64,000 bases of DNA from Deroplatys truncata. Lineage: Eukaryota > Arthropoda > Insecta > Mantodea > Mantidae. The notes below the pieces were generated by a model. It was given only the letters and a program-made list of their open reading frames with translations, was not told the DNA's origin and made no database searches. Both the position numbers and the translations under genes were made by a program. Positions within the stretch are counted from its first letter, which is position 1. Each line of letters opens with the position of its first letter. The DNA lies in the NCBI GenBank assembly GCA_030765065.1, contig CM060982.1, positions 15,373,630 through 15,437,629 on the forward strand, in the 5' to 3' direction. Positions 34,560 to 44,795 of the stretch are shown one piece after another.

Positions 34560-34890
34560 TGCTTCCCAGGAATTAACTGTGAAAAGGGTCAGAGGCCTGT
34601 AGAGGAGCAGACAAAAATTGAATCAGAGAATGAAGAAGCTGAACGAGGGATCGGCTCGTAGTCAGGTATGAGAGTGAGGGAAGATGATATGAAACGAAGG
34701 CGAAATGGATGAAAGGAAAGGTGGTGATGGAGCAATTACTGGAATGAACGGGGGGAGGGGAACCCGGAGGAAACCTGCCCAAAGCCGCTTCGTGCACCAT
34801 AAATCCTACGTGCGGATCCGTGGCATCGAACCCGGGCCGCCTTGTAGGGAGGCGAGCGGTCTAACCACCCATGGCGCCAACCTCGTCTCA
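34560..34890 (-). mobile_element. SINE family 3
   Basis: The minus strand starts near GGCGCCATGGGTGGTTAGAC (box A) and has GGGTTCGATGCCACGG (box B), then CGCACGTAGGATTTATGGTG. The tRNA-like head is clear. The body continues at least to about 34700 and may reach 34560. No second copy is seen in the window, so the 3' end is uncertain. Confidence 0.7.
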
Positions 34891-35079
34891 GTTTAAAGAG
34901 AGGAAAATGTTCCGACTTATGTACCAGGTATCTCCGCTGCTATCTATGGGTATCGTGCATGTGCATATCTCTCGTTCTTTCGCATAGTAAATGTCTCCGG
35001 CATAAGTGCATCATGGCTCAATATAGTCATACTTACGGATTAAAAGTTTATATTAATGATATTTATGCCACCATGGGGG

Positions 35080-36400
35080 GTTAAGCGCTAGTGTTGCGTT
35101 AATCCGCCGGATTAAGATTAGACGCGCTAGACCTTAAGAAAAACAGCATGTCGGCAATAAGTGGCGAAAATTTATTGTAGCAGGAATAAGTATAATCCAA
35201 ACCCCAAATCCGTATTGTATAAAAAAGAGGGCAGCGATGATGGGGTAAGGCAATACTGTGGAAGACGGGGATAGAAAGGGGAGTATCGTAACGCTAGGAT
35301 AGGGATAAATCGTGGAATCAAGAGGACGGGGATATGGTTTAATCGGGGAAGGTAATATTCTGGAGGACGAGCACGAAGTGTATGGGAAGCAACACGGATG
35401 CTAATAAAAGAAACACAGCAGCGAGGAATGACATCATACCCATAAACGCAGAGCTAGTGTCGCGTTAAACAACCGGAATAAGAAAAGGGGGGAAATTCTA
35501 AATGTTTAGCCGTCAGCCCTGCGATGTCATAGTAGCGCTTTAAACCAGCCGGATTAAGAAAAGGCGCGCTAGTCCCTGAGAAAAATAAAATGACGGCAAT
35601 AAGCGGGGAAAATACTATAGACAGGAATATGTATAATCCAAATCCTTAATCTGTATGTTAAAATTGAACAGCGATAATGGGGTAAGGCAATACCCAGAAG
35701 GACGGGGATAGGAGGGGGAGTATGATAACGCAAGGATAAGGCAAAAGGACGTGAGTGGTGAAAAAATTCAAGGATAGGGTGAAATCGGGGAAGATAATAC
35801 CCTGGAGCATGAGCACGAAGTGGACTGGAATAAATATAGAGGCCAACAAAAGAAAGAAACGGACAAGGGAGGAGTGACGTCATAATCCAGGGATGATGGG
35901 ATAAGGCAATACGCTGGAGGACGGAGGTATAAAGTGGAGCACGATAACGCCAGGATAGGGGCAATTCGTGCAAGTGAACACCCTTGGAGGACGGGAATAG
36001 AGTTAATTCGGAGAAGGTAATTCCCCAGAGGATGAGCACGAAGTGTATTGGAAACCAGTTGGATCCTAACAAAGGATAAACGAAGAAGGAAGGAGCGACG
36101 TCATACACATAACATGACACTAGTGTCGCGTTAAGCAGCCAGAACAAGATAAGGTGAGAAACTCTAAATTATTAATAAAGAAATTGCGGAAAATAAGTAA
36201 AAATGTGAATAAATATTGGTGTACTAGTGTCGCCTTAAATGTTTGGATTATAAAAATATGAAAAGGAGGTGGTGGCATGGAATATTGGAAACCAAACACT
36301 TTATTTACAAAGTGGACTGGAAACAAGATGGATGCTAACAAAGAAAAGAAATGCAGAAGGGAGGAGTGACTTCATAAACAAAATCGCCTGTGATAGCCTG
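35080..36400. repeat. Diverged complex tandem repeats (about 224 / 435 bp)
   Basis: CTAGTGTCGCGTTAA followed by a CCGGA-TAAG segment recurs at about 35090, 35454, 35530, 36120 and 36225. GGGAGGAGTGACGTCATA recurs at about 35433, 35868, 36092 and 36360. GGTAAGGCAATAC, GACGGGGATAG and GAGCACGAAGTG also recur. The spacing points to a unit of about 224 bp, often in pairs. The 192-codon minus frame at 35569-36147 is made of these repeats and has no known similarity. Confidence 0.8.
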
Positions 36401-37070
36401 TATCCTGCTTGTACCAACAACGAAATGTGTAATGAAAATCGGCAAAGTTAATCCTGTTTCACATGATGTAGATTAAGCTTTCGTAAGAATAGTTTGTGGA
36501 AAACATATAAAAATAAAGAATAATTGGTTAAAACAACTAAGGAAAACGTGAATCAAATAATGAAGCATTTAAGGGTTTTCAGGATCTTGCCATACGGTTA
36601 GGTAAATGGTGCTGCAGCGCCGGTGGAGATGATGCTAAAGCATCTAATTATGAAGAATTGGGAGAAACAAAGAAGAATGTGAGGTGGAAGGAGATAAAAA
36701 GGTCCGTACCCTGAGGGGCGATGGGAACGTCTGCAATGTTGGAAGTGAATTGCGGCTCAGAATACACGCGAGCACACAATTGGAAGGAAATGTATAAGAA
36801 ACTGCTCTTGTTAAAAGTATATCAAACTAAACGAACTGAAAGAAGGATAAAATTATGTAAATAAAATCATAAGGGAAATTAATATAATTATGAAATATAT
36901 TATTCCAAAAAAATCACAATATTAAAACCAGGAAAAGAGCTTACAATAAAATTATAAGTTACATATGCATCACCATTCTGTGTGTATGTTGTGGGTTTTG
37001 CATTGGTGTCCGGAACTGATTATGAATAGCACAAAAATATTGATGATTAAGCATAACAATGCGATGTTAG
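36401..37070. other. Intron sequence, nothing recognised
   Basis: AT-rich with scattered A runs. No repeat or gene identified. Confidence 0.4.
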
Positions 37071-40000
37071 CTTCTTGCCAATGTCTCTGTCTAGGCCTCC
37101 GAAAAAACTAAAGCTACGCGAGAGCATGGGGTATTTTCCGTTCCTTTACTACTAAGGAAAACGAACATTGCGTTGGTCCGATTATCGACCAAAAATATTA
37201 CTGTCCGGACAGCATTTCAGTTGAAGCCGAAGGACCTTTGAGCAGTGGCATGACAAATACAGGACTTCCAACTAGTCTTTGATATGAAAGCCGAAACTGC
37301 ATCTTATTGCAGAAAGGCCTTCCTTCTCCTGAGCCAAGGAATGTGTAAATTTAGAAAGGAATTTCTGGAAGAGAACGGCATTGATCCATTTACAGAATGA
37401 CCTATATTGGGAACCAGGGTTTACCAGCTGAAGGTTGCCCTGGAAGAGGGAAACCCGGTGTTGGAGATGTTCGAGATTTGGGAGTGCGACATGGTTGAAT
37501 ATGACCCCGCTACAATGCTGAGCGAAGGTCTACCAGGACAAGAGCCGGAGCCCAAGTCCCCCTTCTATAACCAGGGTTCAGCGCCAACCAAGTGGCTCTC
37601 CAAACCGTGGGGGTTTCCCATGAGGCCAATAACTTGTTTCCTAAAAAGGCCCCCGCTTACGCGGAGATGGAAGTCGATATGCCACTTACACGCATCATCC
37701 CGAATGGGAGACTACCGATAACCTCGGTAGGGCCGACATCATTCTAGCAAGCCGTCTACCGGCTATCGAGGTCGGTACCGGAGGACATTGAGGCATTTCA
37801 CAACCCCACCTGTATGGAAACCCGTACAGACGTACCCAACCTCCCATGGGTATCGGGAACCTGCCCCGCCGAGACCAACCCAATCCGAACAGCTCCCCAA
37901 CGGGAGGGGCTCGAATGTTCGGCCCGACGTACTTCTAGTATCGTTAGCAGTACCACGAGTGCTAGGGGTCCACAGCGCCCGCACCATGGCAGTTGAAGGG
38001 ATCGGAACAGCTCCCCTATGGAGATGACCCCGCTACAGAAGACAAGGTTTTGTTTCAGAATTGTGACAATCAGCTTTAAAGATAAAGGCCGAAGCCTCCG
38101 GTTGGCCCTGTGATTGCCAGGAAGACTGTCAGGCAGTTTTAAGGGCGCGAAGGCGTTGCCCTGGACTCGGTCTCCATTGCGCACTATCCGGAAAGGCGAG
38201 AGCTGGGCCAAGCTTATGCTGAACTGGTAGAACAGCACGACAGACTCATCGAATTACTTAATCATCCCGGTGTTGCGGTGCAGATGTACATGACAGCAAC
38301 GAACGACATTATGTACGTTGTTTGAATGTATTGCGAACAGAGTCCCAAGCTGAGTCCCACATCCAACGTCTCATAGCACTTACACCACGGTGCATGCGCA
38401 GCTGGTTCTCTATTCATACCTAAAGTGTCTTGGAGAGGGGTATGTTATTTTGATACTGACTCCATTATTGCTTCCGTTGAGCCTGGTCAGTGGAGGCCGT
38501 TTATGGGGCGTTTTCTGGGAGGCATGACGGACAGCTTTAGAAGCATAGGAAGGGTGTGTACATTTCTCGCGTTGCCTCCACGGGGCCAAAGTTATTGCCT
38601 CGAGGTCCACTGTCCCCGAAATCGGAAAGACACTCAGTTTGCAAGATTAAACACATTACGATGAACTCTGACAATTTGAGGCTGGTCAATGCCGCAGTGA
38701 TGCGAGATGTGGTTCTCCAGAATAATGCTAAGGTCGTAATGCTACGGGGTGCTAAAATTTCCAGAATGGCCCTGTGGGACTGATCAGAGCCGGCGCTTAA
38801 AATATTTAGAATAGTGATACTAAGCGAGCATTGGTAGACGCTTATGACACCCTCCCCTACGGTTTCAAGAGAAGGCGATAGTAGGTTTAAAAGCAGCTGA
38901 TAGGGCGAAGGTACCTATTGATCCTATACCCGCAAAGACAATGGCAAAGTCCTACACCACCGCAGTAGCAGCATCATGTCCAAATCGGTTTACCTTGTTA
39001 TGCACATTCTTGTAGCAGGGCCTTCGCGCTGTGGAAAATTGACAATTGTAAAAAACCTTATCAGAAACGCCGGTGTCATGTTCGATAAACCTTTGCGAAC
39101 GGTTCTGTGGTGTTACCCAGGAGAACACTCACCTAAACCAGGCGACCTGCTCTGGACCTTCAAGAACCAACCAGGTATCCCAGATCTGGGCAGGGTGAAG
39201 CAAAACTGTCTTGTTATTTTAGATGATTTAATGTTTGACGGGGATTGCCTGAACGTCTCTAATTTCTTCACTCAAGATTCGCATCACAGGCGCTTCTTAG
39301 TAACTTACATTTTGCCAAATGTCCTTCTGCAGGGAAAGAAAGTTCGAACGATATCGTTAAATGTAAACTATATCGTCATGTATAAAAACAATATGGACGA
39401 GATGCAAATAGAGATACTATGCCACCAACTGGAATCTAGAAGCTCTCATTCCTATTGCAGGCTTTTAAAACGGCTACAGAAAATCCCCACGAGTACCTGC
39501 CTCTTGATTGTACTCAGTATACCTGAAATGAACTGACGTCCTGTTGTGGAGTGTTTATCGTACTTTCTGGTGAATGACAAATAGAATAGGTTATACACAC
39601 GGTTTTAGAACAAGACAATAAATACAGGTATTTCATTACAATGTATTAATTCCGAATGCGTCATTCGAGGAAAAAGATGACTATCGGCAAATTGAGCAGT
39701 GCGCTAACTTGACGGTGATAGCAAAGGCGCAACCTACATTGCGCAAAAAGCGGTTACAGAATGCCACTGCGGACTTGGTAAAGGCCATTTCCTAATGCAT
39801 GCTTAACGTGAGCAGGAACAATGTAGCATTGCTTCCAATGTGTCCAAATCATTTTAAAAGGCATAAATCCTGTTGCACAAAGTCGATAAGAAGCTTTCGC
39901 TAAAGAAAAATAAACGAATTCTGGTGCAACCAGGCAGATTTCTCATGGCACTTTTGTTGCCAGTCCTCGCTTCCCTCACCTCTTGTGACAAACTTTGTTA

Positions 40001-40400
40001 AAGGAAGTACGGGCGGCAGGTACTACTGGCGCTTCAGCCCACGGCCATGGATAATCTACACATCATAGACAGGAGTCTATCCAAATTGGCAAAGGAAATT
40101 GATATAGTGAAGTGTCTCTTCCTGAAAATTGACAATTAATGAAATAATAATTGGGAAACTACCTATGACTAATGACAAGTTGGAAAGCCGTACATGCAAT
40201 CGAAAGATGACAGCACCTATGAGGTTATGCCGGAGAAACCTAAAACAAAGGTGGTGGTGGAGCTTAGAGTTGCATAAAAAAACCCATTGGATAGGAAAAC
40301 AGAACGGGCACCATAGCCCGAGATGGTTCTTCGATGGCTTAAAGCGAAGCGCTAAAAGGCGGGAAAGACGCTAAAGCCGTAAAGAAAGAGTCGGTTATTT
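37070..40400 (+). mobile_element. Polinton/Maverick (adintovirus-like) fossil
   Basis: Remains of a large virus-like DNA element on the plus strand. A stretch at about 37080-37400 resembles the protein-primed DNA polymerase B of Mavericks. 38976-39536 is the packaging-ATPase region. A small basic late-protein-like (pX-type) segment lies at about 39700-39970. The GC content is higher than in the surroundings. Broken, with probably more than ten breaks; integrase, capsid proteins and terminal repeats are not recognised. An old insertion within the maleless intron. Confidence 0.75.
38976..39536 (+). pseudogene. Polinton packaging ATPase remnant
   Basis: The best preserved part of the fossil: an open stretch with a P-loop region near the N-terminus (HILVAGPSRCGK), CLVILDDLM as the Walker B region, and QDSHHRRFLVTYI followed by LNVNYIVMYKN. 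This is the order seen in the FtsK/HerA-type genome-packaging ATPases of Mavericks and adintoviruses, which pump DNA into the capsid. It is somewhat shorter than usual for the family. Regarded as non-functional in its present setting. Confidence 0.8.
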
Positions 40401-40643
40401 GCTTTGCACCGCCAAACAAAACTGGCTATTCATACGACTTTAGGTGTCGTTGGGAACTCTTGAATAAGCAGTAAGACATCAGGAAATTGACCGCACTAAA
40501 GCAGTTCTATCACGACCCCTAACATTATGCAGGATTTCCCGCAGCAGAAAAAACAAAGGTGACGGACATTCCTTAGGCAAAGATTCAATCCCTCGTCGAA
40601 ACTCAGAAGTTATACTTATCATAAAAGGGCTACAAAACGCTCG

Positions 40644-40691
40644 ACTACAGCAGTTAAAGAGCTTCCATAAATAAAACTCAATCTAATTTAA
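40644..40691 (+). mobile_element. SINE family 1, tail-only fragment
   Basis: ACTACAGCAGTTAAAGAGCT followed by CCATAAATAAAACTCAAT, the 3' end of SINE family 1 in plus orientation, with no body. It lies just upstream of a LINE fragment. Confidence 0.75.
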
Positions 40692-40699
40692 CATTGGCG

Positions 40700-42545
40700 A
40701 TGTTTGGGAGACCGTCCTAAACATGCTTACCTAGCATTAAGGAGCATAATAAACCTCTGGAGGCAGATCAAAGTGGTGTTTATACCTAAGCTGGGAAGGC
40801 AATCCTACCACAGGCCTAGGGATTTTCGCCCTATCAGTCTAACATCCTTTCTGTTGAAGGCCCTGGAAGGACTTGTAGATAGATATTTCAAGGACAGGGT
40901 ACCGATTGACAGACCCATTCATCATCATCATCACTATGCCTATTGGCCACAGAAACGGCACAACATTAGCTCTTGGTGAGCCTGGAGATGGTGCTGGACT
41001 ATGGAGAACTTGCCATAGCAGTTTTCATGGACACTGAAGGTGCCTTTAGGAAATGTCCTGAGAGTGGGGGAGTCAATCTGGTTGTTATGGATTGGATTAT
41101 GATCTCCCTGAAATGCCATTAGGCAGTGGTGACCGTGGGGAGTGAGTCCTTGAGGGCAACAGTGCCCCAGAGCTGCCCACAAGGAGGAGTTTTGTTACCT
41201 ACCCTGTGGTGGATGAACTACTGAACAGATTCAACAGGGGAGGGATTCATGCAAGGCTATGCCGACTACATATGCCTTGTAGCAAGTGTAAAATTCCTGA
41301 GTACTACATGCTCTGGAGGAATGTGTGCAGAAATGGACTTATCCATTAATCCAGACAAGACTGAAATAATGATCTTCCCAGAGAGGAGGGGGCTGCCAGG
41401 CTTGGCAGAGCCCCATGTGTTTAGGAAGAAGTTGAAGCTTTCTGGAGAGTTAAGTATCTAGGGGTTTTTCTGGATGCTGGGCTCAGCTGGGAAAAGCATG
41501 CTGATTATAAAGTAAAGAATGCCTTGTGGGTCTGCCAGAGGTCCATAAGACTGAGACCTAAGGTGGTCAAATGGCTATACACCTTGGTTATAGGAAAAGC
41601 ATACTGATTATAAAGTAAAGAAGGTCTACAATGCCTTGTGGGTCTGCCAGAGGTCCATAAGCCTGAGACCTAAGGTGGTCAAATGGCTATACACCTTGGT
41701 TATAGGAAAAGCATACTGATTATAAAGTAAAGAAGGTCTACAATGCCTTGTGCGTCTGCCAGAGGTCCATAAGACTGAAGTGGGGCCTGAGACCTAAGGT
41801 GGTCAAATGGCTATACACCTTGGTTATAGGACATCAATAACTTATGCAATGCTGGTGGACTGCCTCTCTTGTGAGCCTTAAGGGATTTTGGTGGCCCTTC
41901 TCCCTTTGCACTTGTTTGTGAAGGAGATAGCCAGAATGAGTGTACACCTCCGTGGACTCTAGCGGGGTGGTGTTTTAAGCTACCCCTTAAAGGGCACTCA
42001 CCACTGCTTTCTGGACTTCAGGACATGTGTTAATAACCCTGATGATAGGGGATTTGATGGGGACTAGATATAGCATCCTATACGGTGGCAATACCTTTCA
42101 GGAGGGAATCAGAGACAAGGTGTCTCCTGAAGGCAGGGGTCAGAATGTGATTTACAGATGGTTCTGGCCTCAGAAGCAGGACAGGGGCTGGGGCCTGGTG
42201 CCCTAGAACCAGGCTTGTCATTCCCCTTGAACAAGTTGCCACAGCTTTTCAGGCTGATATCTATGAGATCTTATCCTGTGCTATGCATATTTATACTATC
42301 CATGCAGACAAGTAGATGTGCACATCTGTTTGGATAATATGGCAGCTTTGAAAGCTACATCCACATTGGTGCAGCAATGCCAGAGGATGTTAGACTGTGT
42401 ACTATGTGCCCGGTTACACTTCTTTGGGTTCCTGGACACACTGGTATTACAGGAAATGCGATGGCAGACACTCTTGAAAAGGAGATTGGGGCTCAATTTT
42501 ATTGGACCTGAGCCATTTTGCAGTGTGGATTATGGAGCAAGATAA
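40700..42545 (+). mobile_element. LINE ORF2 remnant (RT and RNase H)
   Basis: Reverse transcriptase begins with IKVVFIPKLGRQSYHRPRDF and RPISLTSFLLKALEGLVDRY. An HHHHHYAY-type segment, a CPQGG-like block near 41178 and GYADYICLV (the YADD block) near 41252 follow, then CAEMDLSINPDKTEIM, and the thumb KYLGVFLDAGLSWEKHADYK near 41450-41510. RNase H pieces run to about 42450 (WVPGHTGITGNAMAD). Typical of R1/LOA/I-type elements. Many frame changes. The C-terminus contains a tandem triplication. Confidence 0.8.
41490..41831 (+). repeat. Triplicated 102-125 bp unit in LINE
   Basis: Three tandem copies starting at GAAAAGCATGCTGATTATAA (41491) and GGAAAAGCATACTGATTATA (41593 and 41705), each running to CTTGGTTATAGGA. 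The copies are nearly identical, so the amplification is recent relative to the decay of the LINE. Confidence 0.9.
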
Positions 42546-43702
42546 TTGTTTACTCGGAACTAAAACATTTCTTCAAAAACCAGAATATAAAATGCTAATG
42601 AAAACATCCGTACAGTTATGCAGATGCAGTTTAAAAAGAAAACATAAAGGGGGATGGCGGAGTAACACCAATCCAAAAAAATTGACTCTTTTAACATACA
42701 GCACACCCTCAAAGTGGTCAATAAAAACACATTACTACAAAAACTGGTATGTTACATTCACATAACTTTCTCTATCCACTATCATTTATTTTTCCAATAG
42801 CCTCTACAAATTATTGTTACAAAAACTTTTCTATCTAATTCTATTAATCATGCAGAAATAGTTCCTTGACACACTTTGTTATGATGTGGAAATCAAAGCA
42901 ACAGTCCAATGTCCAAAACAAGTCACTATATACTGGCCTTGAAATTCCATACTCTTTCCATAACATCAGGAGAAACAACCGAATGTTGGACATTTCAAAA
43001 CATGACAAGGTATTGCAAAAAATAATGGATATCTCAGAAATGACTGATAAATAAAATAAAAAAAAATTAAAGTTATTTGAAATAAACTGTATATATTAAA
43101 GAGATCCGCATTTTCTGTGTAGTAAGTATGAGTGGCGATCACTAAGTATCCCCACTAAGTAACACTCAACATTTTTTTACAAATAGGTTTAAGAGTTAAG
43201 ACAAAATAATTCATACACAATGAAGCCTCAGCTACTTTTCGATAAAGGAACCTAGTCTCTCAACAAGATTTTCCTATTGTGGCACTAATTTCAATATACC
43301 CTGTTCATAGTACTCCAACTTTTAGGAGCATAACCATTTCTGCAGAGCTGATTGCACTTCTTCATTGGGATTGAAATGTTGACCACGTAGAAATTTCTAC
43401 ATTGTGTCTGAAGCGCAAATATATTTCATACCTAATTTGACTTACCTTATTTAATTTGATATACCTGTGCATATGTACATGTGTGTGTATGCATCAGTCA
43501 ATGCAGGGTTCATTTATTGTAATACTGCATGCGTTCATATATTAGGTTACATGAACAATTTTGATGTTATTATGGTATTTATTTGTTTATGAATAAGTTA
43601 CTTATTAATGCTTGAATATGCAGGATTTAGTTTTATTTACTGAAATTATAGCAATATAAGGCATTACTTGGCTAACCTTAACTGAACATATAAATAGAGA
43701 AC
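42546..43702. other. AT-rich intron sequence
   Basis: No coding or repeat signal recognised. Confidence 0.4.
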
Positions 43703-44046
43703 ATCTTTACAATTACTTTAGATGACCATGGAAAAGTAAACAAAAAGCATAACCTGTTATTTGACTGCAAAGAAAATATTAAACAAACAAAAGATATTAC
43801 CAAGGAGAAGTAAAGAGTATTCCTCCTTTACTAGAAATGATTCAATTCTGTATCAGTTCATCATCAGCACTTAAGCTCTGCAGATCAATTCTTCACTGAT
43901 ATCTTTCCTGTGCAGATTAGTATCTTCAGCCATATAATATAAAATAGCATGGAACAAAATTACAGTAGTGAATTCCTGGTTATAAAGACAATAAGGTGGC
44001 GTGATCTGTGATAATTATTATAAACTAATTTTAGAATATAAAAGAA
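43703..44046 (+). repeat. Direct repeat, copy 1
   Basis: About 340 bp matching 44449-44795 at about 85-90 percent, from AATTACTTTAGATGACCATG to ATAAACTAATTTTAGAATA. No coding capacity. Identity is uncertain: it could be a noncoding retroelement part or a local duplication. Confidence 0.85.
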
Positions 44047-44448
44047 ATTTAATGAACAAAATGCAATTTGAATTGAGAAAGAATTATCGTTTATGTCAAG
44101 GAATCTTACTTGTAACAACGCCCTGAGGTGAATATACAGTACTCATTGCTCAACTAAATTAATAAGAACCCAACACAAGATGTTTTAAAACTCCGCCGCA
44201 TTTCGCTTTCTCAATGTGGGGCAAGAGCATTTAAAGGAAGATTCCAATTAATTAAAATAGAAAATAAATAAATAAAGAAGAAGATTATACCATAAGAAGG
44301 CACCATGACAACATGGCCCTGAAAGAAGATTGAAGGATGATTGGCAACATCATGAGGGGATGATGGGGTGCATTGACTAGGCGGGATGACAAGAAGATGA
44401 CAGTCATCAGACAGCCAAGGATTGCAATAAGACGTCACATAGTAGGAG

Positions 44449-44795
44449 CAACTTTTTATAATTACTTTAGATGATCATGGAAAAGTAAACAAAAAGTATT
44501 ACCTGTTATTTGACTACAAAGAAAATATTAAACAACAAAAGGTATTACCAAGGAGAAATAAACAGTATTCCCCCTTTATTAGAAATGATTAATTCTGTAT
44601 CAGTTCATCATCAGCACTTAAGCTCTGCAGATCAATTCTTCACTGATATCTTTCCTGTGCAGATAAGTGTCTTCAGCCATACATTAAAATAGTATGGAAT
44701 AAAATTAGAGTAGTGAAGTCCTGGATATAAAGGCAATTAATAAGTTGGTATGAATTGAAATAATTATTATAAACTAATTTTGGAATACAAAAGAC
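44449..44795 (+). repeat. Direct repeat, copy 2
   Basis: Second copy, ending at TTGGAATACAAAAGAC directly before the LINE 5' region. The offset from copy 1 is about 745 bp. Confidence 0.85.

Noticed and set aside
35569-36147. 192-codon minus-strand open frame
   Set aside because: It lies wholly within diverged tandem repeats and reads the same repeated phrases. No family similarity.
37763-38238. Antisense open frames of 74-146 codons in the Polinton region
   Set aside because: Overlapping frames on both strands in GC-richer DNA. None resembles a known Polinton or host protein.
43703-44795. LTR pair of a short retroelement
   Set aside because: No primer-binding site, polypurine tract or TG..CA ends at the direct repeats, and the 400 bp between them is noncoding.
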